From Methanobacteriota archaeon (GTDB taxonomy: Archaea > Thermoplasmatota > Thermoplasmata > RBG-16-68-12), in NCBI GenBank assembly GCA_005878515.1, contig VBLZ01000030.1:1-6751 (forward strand): DNA of 6,751 bases. Direction: 5' to 3'. The notes beneath the pieces are model-generated. The model was not told where the DNA came from, searched no databases, and was given only the letters and a program-made list of their open reading frames with translations. Positions 1 through 6,029 of this stretch are shown one piece after another. The position numbers and the translations under genes are program-made. Each line of letters starts with the position of its first letter. Position 1 is the stretch's first letter.

Positions 1-1
1 C

Positions 2-427
2 GAGCCGATCGTCAAGCGAAACCGCCGCGAAGGATTCTACGTCATGGACTGGGCGACGAAGGAGAAGCGGGTGTTCGCCTCCCGCGAGATCACCTCGAAG
101 ACGATGGTCGGCCGCTACGGCGTGGACATCAGCGCCCTCGAGGAGGTCGGGGTGAATGCACTGCGGGGGGCGACCGCGAACGCGGACGTCATCGTGATCG
201 ACGAGGTCGGGAAGATGGAGGTCGAGTCGCCGAACTTCGTCCTCGCCGTGAAGGACGCGCTCGACGCGGACAAGCCGCTTCTCCTCACGCTCCACAAGAA
301 GTCGCGCAATCCGTTGCTCCAGGACATCCGCCGTCGGGACGATGTGCGAATCCTCGAGGTCACGATGGTGAATCGCAACCTCTTGCCCTACAAGATCGTG
401 AAACTGATGAAGGGCGAGGTCCTCTGA
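2..427 (+). CDS. Nucleoside-triphosphatase, THEP1 family (5'-truncated by window edge)
   Basis: The reading frame is open from the first full codon and ends at TGA 425-427, leaving about 141 residues. THEP1 family members are P-loop NTPases, usually about 170-190 residues, that hydrolyse ATP, GTP and other NTPs in vitro; their cellular role is unclear. The visible part carries the family Walker B segment VIVIDEVGKME (nt 188-220), followed by ESPNF, and upstream the REGFYVMD strand that in this family follows the P-loop region. The P-loop (GxxGxGKT) would lie in the missing N-terminal ~35-40 residues and cannot be verified here. The ATG at position 44 is internal, because the sequence before it (REGFYV) is typical family sequence. 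The gene lies 39 nt upstream of trm1 on the same strand, so co-transcription is possible. Family assignment is fairly confident; substrate is unknown. Confidence 0.85.
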   Translation, partial: EPIVKRNRREGFYVMDWATKEKRVFASREITSKTMVGRYGVDISALEEVGVNALRGATANADVIVIDEVGKMEVESPNFVLAVKDALDADKPLLLTLHKKSRNPLLQDIRRRDDVRILEVTMVNRNLLPYKIVKLMKGEVL

Positions 428-466
428 GGACGAAGGCCTAATCCGGGCCTCCCGCATCGCGACGCC

Positions 467-1582
467 GTGGAGTTTCCGTTTCCCATCGCCCCGGTGTCCG
501 AGGGAGCCGCGAACCTCCTCGTTCCGGACGTCGCCCGGCGCAAAGGCCCCGGGAGCGCGGGGCCGTGGCCGTTCTACAATCCGACGATGGCGGTGAACCG
601 CGACCTCAGTGCCATCGTCCTCGCCAAATGGCCGGGTCCGCTCGGATCCGTCCTGGACGGCCTCGCGGCAACCGGCGCATGGGGGATCCGGATGGCCATC
701 GAGACCCGTGCGGATCGCGTCACGTTCAACGATTGGTCACCCGAGACGACCCGGCTGATCCGGGAGAACGTTCGCCGGAACGGGTTGGTGGCGAAGGTCC
801 ATCGGAGTGATCTGCGCTCGCTGTTGACCGAGGGGCAGTACGATTTCGTGGACGTCGATCCGTTTGGCCCTCCGACCCCGTTCCTCGCCGCCGCGTTCGA
901 CGGTGTCAAGGGATCGGCGGGAATCGGGATTACCGCCACCGACACCGCTGTTCTATGTGGAACCTATCCGAGGGCCTGCGAGAAACGGTACGGTGCCCGT
1001 CCGCTTCGTTCGCCGCAGGGCGCGGAGATTGGCCTTCGAATCCTGCTCGGCTACTGTGACCGGATCGCGGAGGAGCGAAGCCTGCGGATCCGACCCATCT
1101 TGGCGTTCTCCGCGGAACATTTCCTTCGGGCCCTTGTCATGGTTTCGTCGGGGTCGGCCTCGGCTCCGCTTGGCCTCGTTGCCCGCGGCGAATCCGGCGA
1201 CTTTATCGCGGCAACGGCAGCCACCCGAGACGCGGTCGGTCCATTGTGGCTCGGTCCCCTCGGGGACCCCGCGGTCGTCCGCGCGCTTCAGCCCTCCGAG
1301 TGGACATCTGTCGTGTCTGCGAGGCTCCTCTCACTCCTCAAAGTCGAGTGCGAGATGTCGCCCCTCTTCGTCACGACGGACGAACTAGCGGCTCGGGAGC
1401 ATCGGTCGCCGCCTCGACTCGACTGGTTCATCGACGGCCTGCGGGCGATCGGCCATCGCGCGACCCGGACCCACTTCCATCCGCGCGGCGTCAAGACGGA
1501 CGCCCCGTCGCGCGAGTGCGCCCGCCTGTTCCGGGACCTTTCGCCTACCGGATCCACGGATGATTCAAGGCCTGCCAGCTGA
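467..1582 (+). CDS. trm1: tRNA (guanine(26)-N2)-dimethyltransferase Trm1
   Basis: SAM-dependent enzyme that forms N2,N2-dimethylguanosine (often through m2G) at position 26 of tRNAs, at the D-arm/anticodon-arm junction. It is cytoplasmic. The 371-residue product shows the family landmarks in order: FYNP (36-39) and NRDLS (44-48) near the N-terminus, the SAM-binding loop VLDGLAATGAWGIR (62-75), acidic NDW (88-90), the catalytic DPFG motif (131-134), TATDTAVLCGTYPRAC (156-171) followed by YGARPLRS, GPLWLGPL (258-265), and THFHPRGVKTDAP (335-347). Length is normal for archaeal Trm1. The start is GTG 467: the upstream in-frame stop is the TGA of the preceding gene, and no other start codon lies between. 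No clear Shine-Dalgarno is seen; a weak AT patch (CCTAAT, 437-442) lies ~27 nt upstream. The CxxC pairs that usually precede GPLW are absent: the only cysteines are 164, 171, 197, 295 and 351. The 3' end overlaps the convergent membrane-protein gene by 38 bp. Confidence 0.96.
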   Translation: MEFPFPIAPVSEGAANLLVPDVARRKGPGSAGPWPFYNPTMAVNRDLSAIVLAKWPGPLGSVLDGLAATGAWGIRMAIETRADRVTFNDWSPETTRLIRENVRRNGLVAKVHRSDLRSLLTEGQYDFVDVDPFGPPTPFLAAAFDGVKGSAGIGITATDTAVLCGTYPRACEKRYGARPLRSPQGAEIGLRILLGYCDRIAEERSLRIRPILAFSAEHFLRALVMVSSGSASAPLGLVARGESGDFIAATAATRDAVGPLWLGPLGDPAVVRALQPSEWTSVVSARLLSLLKVECEMSPLFVTTDELAAREHRSPPRLDWFIDGLRAIGHRATRTHFHPRGVKTDAPSRECARLFRDLSPTGSTDDSRPAS

Positions 1583-2414
1583 AGCCGAACGCCGCCTCGC
1601 TGTCGGTCGCGTAGTGGTACAGGGTCGTGACGAGGATTCCGTGGACGACGGACCAGAGGGCGCTGAGGATGAGCCAATACAGGACCGCCGCGACGGGCCA
1701 CGCGAGGCTCCCCGGCTCTCCGACGATGCCCCACACGAACGGGACGAGGCCGACCGTGAAGAGCAGGAGGAACACGAGGCCCGTCCCGAGGACGCCGCTC
1801 TGATGGGCGCCCCAGCGCTCCCGCAAGAGGGCGCGGCTCCGCCGGAACGATTTCACGGGGCCGACGCCCTCGAGGACCATTGTCGGGAGGACGAACAGGG
1901 TCGCGATGGGCCAGCCGTATCCGAGGACCCGCGAGACGAATCGTCCACCCGCATCGGAGCGAATCGAGGTGAATCGGAGCAAGACGCCGACGGTCGCCGC
2001 GAGGAACGACCAGAGGAGGATCTGGAAGAAGCTCGCGTTCGCGGCCGCGATTCCGTCGAGCACGTACGGCCTTTGCCCTTGAAGCCGGATGGCAGCGGCG
2101 CCAATGATTGCCGCCATGAAGTAGACGGAGAGGAAGTACGTCACCAAGTATGCGCCGAAGATCTCCTGGTACAAGAATCCGCTCGACGGCGATGTGGGCG
2201 GGAGGCCGAGCGCGAGGACGCTCAGGACGACGATGAGCCACACGAAACCGGTGAAGACGAGGGCGAGGAACGGGAGGGCCATCATGCGCGGCTCGGTCGC
2301 GAGGACGCGCAAGCTCCCGAGAGTCAGGTGGAACCCGCGGGCGAGTTGGGCGCGGAGTCCGGTTTTCGGAGCCGGTTCATGGTGAGTCTTCCGACCCCAC
2401 TCCGTAGGGTGCAT
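1545..2414 (-). CDS. DUF6159-like multi-pass membrane protein
   Basis: A 289-residue polytopic membrane protein of unknown function. After a short cytosolic-looking N-terminus (RAQLARGFHLTLGSLRVL) come about six hydrophobic segments. They include ALPFLALVFTGFVWLIVVLS, YLVTYFLSVYFMAAIIGAAA, FFQILLWSFLAATVGVLL, GWPIATLFVLPTMVLEGVG, GLVFLLLFTVGLVPFVWGIV and AAVLYWLILSALWSVVHGIL. The pattern matches my memory of DUF6159: an ARGF/LTxxSLRVL start, a YxVTYFxxxxFxAA helix, DGI-AANA, then LPTMVLEGVGPVKSFRRSRALLRERWG with a charged loop. The frame stays open upstream to an ATG at 2669, but that extension is low-complexity and Arg/Gly/Ser-rich. A TATA-like box at 2441-2452 sits ~32 nt before ATG 2414, so I chose 2414. 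ATG 2444 is the next alternative but lies inside that box. The gene ends with TAG inside the 3' end of trm1. Family match good, function unknown. Confidence 0.85.
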   Translation of the reverse strand: MHPTEWGRKTHHEPAPKTGLRAQLARGFHLTLGSLRVLATEPRMMALPFLALVFTGFVWLIVVLSVLALGLPPTSPSSGFLYQEIFGAYLVTYFLSVYFMAAIIGAAAIRLQGQRPYVLDGIAAANASFFQILLWSFLAATVGVLLRFTSIRSDAGGRFVSRVLGYGWPIATLFVLPTMVLEGVGPVKSFRRSRALLRERWGAHQSGVLGTGLVFLLLFTVGLVPFVWGIVGEPGSLAWPVAAVLYWLILSALWSVVHGILVTTLYHYATDSEAAFGFSWQALNHPWIR

Positions 2415-2695
2415 CCCGGGCTCAAAAAAGGGCGGAGCCGTCATAAGTTTATCGCCGGGCCTTCCGGTATTGACAAAGGCGAACGTGCACCGGCATGTCG
2501 ACGACGAGACCGTCCGGCGTCCTTCGGCACGACGAGCCGCCCCGCCGATGAGTCCGCCAATGAGTCCGACTGACTCTCCTCCGTTCCAAGCGTTCCCGGG
2601 GCGCGTCCACGCTCCGAGCTTCCGAACTTTCCGGGTCGGTAGCGGGCCGCCCAAGACCCGGAGGGGCATTCATGGACGACGATGCAGAGACGCGA
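2415..2695. other. Intergenic region between two minus-strand membrane-protein genes; contains a hairpin
   Basis: About 280 bp with no convincing gene. Open frames crossing it on both strands are Arg/Pro/Ser-rich and resemble no family I know. It holds a perfect 7-bp inverted repeat, CCGGGTC (2631-2637) and GACCCGG (2655-2661), enclosing a 17-nt GC-rich loop, 35 nt beyond the stop of the minus-strand two-helix gene. It also holds a 9-bp direct repeat, ATGAGTCCG, at 2548-2556 and 2560-2568. The end nearest 2414 carries the TATA-like box of the DUF6159-like gene. No T-run follows the hairpin on the minus strand, so a classical terminator is not evident. Confidence 0.6.
2441..2452 (-). promoter_or_regulatory. 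TATA-like box for the DUF6159-like gene
   Basis: On the minus strand the AT-rich run ATAAACTTATGA stands out from GC-rich surroundings and is centred about 32 nt upstream of ATG 2414. Archaeal TATA boxes lie about 26-27 nt before the transcription start, so this predicts a start a few nucleotides before the ATG and a nearly leaderless mRNA. Assigned by position and composition only. Confidence 0.5.
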
Positions 2696-3091
2696 CTAGC
2701 GGCGCGTTGCATCTTGGCCGACGGATGTGGGGGGCCAATCCGTTGACGCTGGCTCGGCATGGTGGTGATGATGGAGCTTGTGGATCTCGCCCAGGATCAC
2801 GGCGTATTCCTTCTTCGCTTCCATTTCGACGACCACGGTCATCATTCGAAGCCACATCGCCGGGTATGCGACGAGCCAGATCGCCGACGCGACGAGGATC
2901 GTTAGGACGGAGCTAGGGAGGAGGCTCCCGAGGCCGACTTCTCCCAGCGCGCTTCGGAGGACGATTTGGGTCGCGATGGAGGACGCGGCAACGAACGCGA
3001 TGAGCCGTAACCTCTTGACCCATCGATCGTGGATCGTCGCCTGAGCCAGATGGAACAGCCCATGGTACCACTCGGCGATGCGGTGCCCCAT
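2696..3091 (-). CDS. Small two-helix membrane protein with a histidine cluster, unknown function
   Basis: No family recognised. From ATG 3091 the product is 131 residues: a His/Trp-bearing N-terminal stretch (MGHRIAEWYHGLFHLAQATI), a basic linker, a hydrophobic segment LIAFVAASSIATQIVLRSAL (30-49), a short loop, a second segment starting LTILVASAIWLVAYPAMWLR (63-82), a charged probably helical stretch (EMEAKKEYAVILGEIHKL, 89-106), then five consecutive histidines (107-111) and a polar tail. Both ends are probably on the same side of the membrane. The frame stays open upstream to ATG 3190 and GTG 3205 (164 or 169 residues). I prefer 3091 because a TATA-like box (3120-3125) with a purine-rich element just upstream lies ~31 nt ahead, and the extra N-terminal codons (ATA, AGG, AGT) are unlike the GC-rich usage of the gene. 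The gene is real by composition and hydropathy; its start is uncertain. Confidence 0.7.
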   Translation of the reverse strand: MGHRIAEWYHGLFHLAQATIHDRWVKRLRLIAFVAASSIATQIVLRSALGEVGLGSLLPSSVLTILVASAIWLVAYPAMWLRMMTVVVEMEAKKEYAVILGEIHKLHHHHHAEPASTDWPPTSVGQDATRR

Positions 3092-3115
3092 CGACACGAA
3101 CCGAGTTCGACTCCT

Positions 3116-3134
3116 TTCGTATATGATGATTTCC
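3116..3134 (-). promoter_or_regulatory. BRE/TATA-like promoter of the two-helix membrane protein gene
   Basis: Read on the minus strand, GGAAAT (3134-3129) is followed by CATATA (3125-3120). This resembles an archaeal BRE-TATA pair. The box is centred ~31 nt upstream of ATG 3091, predicting a leader of only a few nucleotides. It lies inside the longer version of the same open frame, which argues that the longer version is not the real protein. Confidence 0.5.
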
Positions 3135-3293
3135 GGTTGAGTATCAGACCCGTCCTCAGCACCGGAAGGACTATCCGCCCCGCATTCCATGGTGATTTTG
3201 CCCACACAGCTTCGTCCCAGAGTCTGAATGGAGGAGCGGACGAGTCTTTTCCCTTTGGTCCCTTCGATTAGGCCACGGGGGGCGAGTCGCCCT

Positions 3294-3725
3294 ATGCACA
3301 GTCAGGACAGCGCTCAAATCGCCGAAGCTTTGTTCGACGCGTTCAACGCTCACGATCTCGACCGCCTCGAGGCGCTGACCTCGGACGGGTTCCTGGGGAT
3401 TGGGCCGGACAGCCCGGACCTCCGGATGGGTCGTCGAGGCGGGAGGGCCTGGGCGGCCGCATACTTTGCGGGGTTTCCCGACTCGAAGTGGACGAAGGAG
3501 CGGATTTTCGGTCAAGACGCCGCGTTCGTCCTCCAAGTGATCTACTCAGGGACCCACACCGGCGCCTTCGGCGGAGCCGAGACGATACCGCCAACCAACA
3601 AGACCCTGCGAGTTCCCGCCACGTTCGTGGGCATCGCGCGAAATGGCAAGATCGAGGACCTTCGCGGGTATTGGGACCGACTCCTGGTGCTCCGACAGCT
3701 CGGCCTCGTCCCGGACGGCTCGTAG
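3294..3725 (+). CDS. SnoaL-like polyketide cyclase/ester cyclase family protein
   Basis: A 143-residue single-domain protein with the NTF2-like (SnoaL) fold. Visible features are the N-terminal helix AEALFDAFNAHDLDRLEALTSDGF (10-33), FPDSKWTKERIF (61-72), the strand motif YSGTHTG (84-90), IPPTNKTLRVP (98-108), and the C-terminal strand GKIEDLRGYWDRLLVLRQLG (118-137). This is typical of stand-alone SnoaL-like 'ester cyclase' proteins in bacteria and archaea, whose substrates are mostly unknown. Candidate polar pocket residues are H88 and D128. No biosynthetic genes surround it, so polyketide metabolism should not be inferred. The frame is open from ATG 3228, but the family begins around ATG 3294 and the 22 extra residues are Arg/Pro-rich, so 3294 is chosen. 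A weak AT patch (CTTCGATTA, 3262-3270) lies ~28 nt upstream. The gene is divergent from the two-helix membrane gene. Confidence 0.88.
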   Translation: MHSQDSAQIAEALFDAFNAHDLDRLEALTSDGFLGIGPDSPDLRMGRRGGRAWAAAYFAGFPDSKWTKERIFGQDAAFVLQVIYSGTHTGAFGGAETIPPTNKTLRVPATFVGIARNGKIEDLRGYWDRLLVLRQLGLVPDGS

Positions 3726-3933
3726 CCCGTGGCCGACTTTTGCCGCGCTCTGTGCCGCGTGTGCGGATGGTGAGTGAGGACCACGGGGACGCCTGTCCGC
3801 CGGGCCTGGCGGCCTTGATCGTGAGGTACGACCGCACGCGACACGTCTGTCACCGAGACCCGGGTGAGCCATCGGTATGCAGATCGCGGACGTCGCGGAG
3901 CTCATTGAGTATGATATTGACAAAGGTCTACTC
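3726..3933. other. Intergenic region between convergent SnoaL-like and nuclease genes; no assigned gene
   Basis: About 208 bp at the 3' ends of two convergent genes. I see no tRNA, no clear terminator hairpin with T-run and no repeat. Two short plus-strand frames begin here, at ATG 3767 and ATG 3877. Both run into the antisense of the nuclease gene and have no recognised homology. Confidence 0.5.
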
Positions 3934-4611
3934 TCAACCGTCGGCGTCGGACGTTTCGTCATCGAAGTGTCTCTGATCTCCCTCGTAGGGCGAGTTCGAT
4001 AGCCGCACAATCTCGGCGGCCTTGACGTCCCCGATCTTCGGCACCTTCTTCAGGTCCTCTTCCGTTGCCGAGAACACGGCGCGGACGGATCCGAATCGCT
4101 CGAGGAGGCTGCGGGCGAGGGTCTCGCCGATGCTCGGAAGTCCTTCGACGACAAACCGCTGCCGCTGTTCGAGCGACATCGACTTCGGCTTGTGTCGCAG
4201 ACCGTAATCTGCGGCTCCCTTGTCCTGGCGCTTCCAGAGGATGCTCAAGAGGAGCGCAGTCTGTTCCTTGTCCGCCGTCGTTAGGACGGGGACGCGTTCG
4301 GTCGTCTCGAGGACGAGGAGGGCGCCTAAGATCGCTTGAGGGCTCCGGAACGTCGAGATCTCCCCCAGGTCCCCTTCGAGGATCACGAGCGGTTGCGGGT
4401 ACGCATCCCGGAGTCGCTGGACCTGTTCGAACAGACGCTTGCGGACCATCGAGTTGAAGAAATCGGAGAGGGTCTTCCGCTCGATCCCGACCGGTCCCAG
4501 GACGTAGTCCCCCGGCGCGATCTTGCGAATCTCGATCTCGACGCCGAGCTCCCGGAGGCGCGCGGGAATGTCCTCGGGCTCGTTCGAATCGACGACGAGT
4601 GGAATGCGCAC
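3934..4611 (-). CDS. XPF/ERCC4-type structure-specific nuclease with helix-hairpin-helix domain
   Basis: A 225-residue DNA-repair endonuclease of the XPF/Mus81/Hef group, which as dimers cut branched DNA such as 3' flaps and forks. The N-terminal nuclease domain shows PLVVDSNEP (4-12, catalytic D8) and the signature GDY (34-36) followed by ERK (44-46) and D50, then MVRKRLFEQVQRL (55-67) and PLVILEG (74-80). The C-terminal tandem helix-hairpin-helix covers about 155-205, with GLPSIGETLARSLLERFGS and DLKKVPKIGDVKAAEIV. No helicase domain is present, as in the short crenarchaeal XPF and unlike euryarchaeal Hef. The usual Arg in VDxRE is Asn here (SNE). The acidic tail (DDETSDADG) shows no obvious PCNA-binding QxxLxxFF motif. 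The start is GTG 4611; a weak TATA-like TTTACG lies ~27 nt upstream, and the protein begins exactly where the family does. Divergent from the MFS gene. Confidence 0.93.
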   Translation of the reverse strand: MRIPLVVDSNEPEDIPARLRELGVEIEIRKIAPGDYVLGPVGIERKTLSDFFNSMVRKRLFEQVQRLRDAYPQPLVILEGDLGEISTFRSPQAILGALLVLETTERVPVLTTADKEQTALLLSILWKRQDKGAADYGLRHKPKSMSLEQRQRFVVEGLPSIGETLARSLLERFGSVRAVFSATEEDLKKVPKIGDVKAAEIVRLSNSPYEGDQRHFDDETSDADG

Positions 4612-4688
4612 ATCCTGTCGAATCGCCGCGGCGACGTAAACGTTCCGGTGACGGCTGCAAATCAGCGGCGTTAGGGGAATCGTGTCGG

Positions 4689-4699
4689 CTTATCCTTTT
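4689..4699 (+). promoter_or_regulatory. TATA-like box for the MFS transporter gene
   Basis: CTTATCCTTTT is the only AT-rich run in the spacer before the transporter. It is centred ~31 nt upstream of ATG 4725, which fits an archaeal TATA box driving a near-leaderless transcript. It lies in the nuclease-transporter divergent spacer (4612-4724). Confidence 0.5.
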
Positions 4700-4724
4700 G
4701 AACGTCGCCCGCGTGCCGCCGACG

Positions 4725-5918
4725 ATGGCCCGGCTGCGGACGCTCAATCTGCTCGTCGCCACAATGCTCGGCACGATGGACTCGAACGCGCTCGTGCCGG
4801 TCATCGCGCTCTACGCCCAGCATGTCGGGGCGGATCTTCTGACGATCGGAATCATCGTCGGGCTGTTCTCCGCGGTCCACGCGCCCGCGAACCTGCTCTT
4901 CGGACGGGTCGCCGATCGCTTCGGTCGCAAGCTCCCACTTCAGGTGGGTCTCCTCTGGGATTCCGTCTCGCTGTTCCTCTATTCACTCGCGACGACGCCA
5001 CTCACCCTTGCGCTCGTCCGCGTGAGCCACGGCATCGGGAGCGGACTCGTCGGTCCGAGTTCGATGGCCCTCATGGCGGATACCTCCACAACGGAGCGGA
5101 AAGGCCGGGCGATGGCCCTCTACGGGATGTCGCTCGCCCTCGCCGTCGTGATCGGCTTCGGCATCGCCGGTCCCATCGTCGCTCGACTCGGTTACTCGGT
5201 CCTGTTCTACGTTCTCTCCGCAGGTCTCCTTGCGGGATTCGTCATCGCGGCTCCACTTTCGGAACCCCCTCACAAGGCGCCGAGGGCAATGCCCTGGCGC
5301 CGCCTGATCTCCTACGCGGGACGCCCGTCTCCCGCGGCGGGATATGCGGCCATCTTCAGCCTCTATTTCATCCTCGGGGCTTTCGTCGCGCTCGTGCCGC
5401 TCCATCTTCAGCAGGAGCTCGGATACGGCGCCCTCGCGGTCGGCTTGAGCTTCACCGCCTTCGCGATCCTCTCCCTGCTCCTGCACTATCCCGCGGGGAT
5501 CCTGGCGGACCGGTACGGTCCGGCGACGCCTGCGACGATCGGCCTGGTCGCGGTGGCGATCGCGATGGCCTGCATCCCGCTTCTGCGGGACCTGCCGACT
5601 CTGCTCGTCCTGATGGCCCTTTTCGGGGTCGGGCACGGATTCATCTTCCCTTCGGCTTCGGCCCTCGTATCCCGGGGCGCGGATCCGGAGCAGCACGGTC
5701 TCGTGACGGGATTATTCTATGCACTCCTCGTCGCGGGTGTGGCCTTCGGCGCGCCGATCATGGCGGCGGTGGCGAGCCTGTCGACCTTCGGCACGGGAAT
5801 CTGGGCAAGCGCCTGGATCTCCCTCCTCGGGCTTGCGTTCCTCGGTCGCGCCTTCGCCTCGCCGGAGTCCGCGACCCTGGGCGCAATCCACGCTGCTAGC
5901 GCCAACGAATTGAAGTGA
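4725..5918 (+). CDS. Major facilitator superfamily (MFS) transporter, DHA1-like
   Basis: A 397-residue, approximately 12-helix secondary transporter. Signature elements are a first helix with MDSNALVPVIALY (18-30, acidic D19), motif A GRVADRFGRKLPLQ in the loop between helices 2 and 3 (60-73), a motif B-like RVSHGIGSG (99-107), a motif C-like GFGIAGPIVARLG in helix 5 (144-156), a hydrophilic central loop (about 178-202), and the degenerate second motif A GILADRYGP (258-266). This arrangement suits drug/proton-antiporter-like exporters, but the substrate cannot be deduced. The frame is open upstream to ATG 4599, which would overlap the divergent nuclease gene. The extra 42 residues are not membrane-like, and a TATA-like box lies ~31 nt before ATG 4725, so 4725 is chosen. 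The stop TGA 5916-5918 lies inside a 10-bp inverted repeat that may fold at the mRNA 3' end. No regulator gene adjoins it. Confidence 0.92.
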   Translation: MARLRTLNLLVATMLGTMDSNALVPVIALYAQHVGADLLTIGIIVGLFSAVHAPANLLFGRVADRFGRKLPLQVGLLWDSVSLFLYSLATTPLTLALVRVSHGIGSGLVGPSSMALMADTSTTERKGRAMALYGMSLALAVVIGFGIAGPIVARLGYSVLFYVLSAGLLAGFVIAAPLSEPPHKAPRAMPWRRLISYAGRPSPAAGYAAIFSLYFILGAFVALVPLHLQQELGYGALAVGLSFTAFAILSLLLHYPAGILADRYGPATPATIGLVAVAIAMACIPLLRDLPTLLVLMALFGVGHGFIFPSASALVSRGADPEQHGLVTGLFYALLVAGVAFGAPIMAAVASLSTFGTGIWASAWISLLGLAFLGRAFASPESATLGAIHAASANELK

Positions 5919-5955
5919 GCCGTTCAAGGACGCAATGAGGGCCACGAACGGCTTA
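5916..5955 (+). terminator. Hairpin at the 3' end of the MFS gene, possible terminator or 3' stabiliser
   Basis: AGCCGTTC (5918-5925) is perfectly complementary to GAACGGCT (5946-5953). One G-U and one U-A pair extend it outward (5917/5954 and 5916/5955), giving a 10-bp stem with a 20-nt loop that begins in the stop codon. No T-rich tract follows directly, so termination is a guess; a 3'-end RNA structure is equally possible. Confidence 0.35.
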
Positions 5956-5986
5956 CTGGAGAACAATCAGGCAACCGTGTAGCCGC

Positions 5987-6018
5987 CATCGCGGGAAGCG
6001 TCCTCATCAATCGCGATG
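5987..6018. repeat. Inverted repeat between convergent MFS and VOC genes
   Basis: CATCGCG (5987-5993) and CGCGATG (6012-6018) form a perfect 7-bp inverted repeat with an 18-nt loop. On the minus strand it starts 12 nt after the VOC stop codon. It may be a 3'-end hairpin for the VOC transcript; no T-run is seen. Confidence 0.35.
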
Positions 6019-6029
6019 AACCGCGTTAC

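Noticed and set aside
1560..2573. Long plus-strand open frame of 337 codons
   Set aside because: It is the antisense shadow of the DUF6159-like gene. Its product is Arg/Glu/Asp-rich with no fold signature, while the opposite strand encodes well-formed membrane helices.
2470..2916. 148-codon plus-strand frame across the spacer into the two-helix gene
   Set aside because: Arg/Ser/Pro-rich composition with no homology recognised; half of it is antisense to a better-supported gene.
2469..3923. Shared 12-mer TATTGACAAAGG near 2469 and near 3913
   Set aside because: A 12-bp match between two places in a window this size is expected by chance, and the contexts differ.
3767..3976. Plus-strand frame from ATG 3767 with a CPPGLAALIVRYDRTRHVC stretch resembling a degraded zinc ribbon
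   Set aside because: Only two cysteines are in place, the rest is Arg/Ser-rich, and the frame runs antisense into the nuclease gene. I cannot support a zinc protein.
4575..4600. GTTCGAATC, resembling a tRNA T-loop
   Set aside because: It lies within the conserved N-terminal coding sequence of the XPF-type nuclease, and no other tRNA arms are present around it.
4983..5696. 237-codon minus-strand frame inside the MFS gene
   Set aside because: Charged low-complexity shadow (runs of Glu/Arg/Asp) with no recognisable domain.
4682..5899. 405-codon plus-strand frame overlapping the MFS gene
   Set aside because: It is extremely Arg/Pro/Gly-rich, as expected for an out-of-frame reading of GC-rich DNA. 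The other frame has clear MFS motifs.
5965..6019. Minus-strand UGAUGA and CUGA boxes about 35 nt apart after the VOC stop, like a C/D box sRNA
   Set aside because: No convincing D'/C' pair and no terminal stem; the C box has U instead of a purine at its first position. Probably chance.
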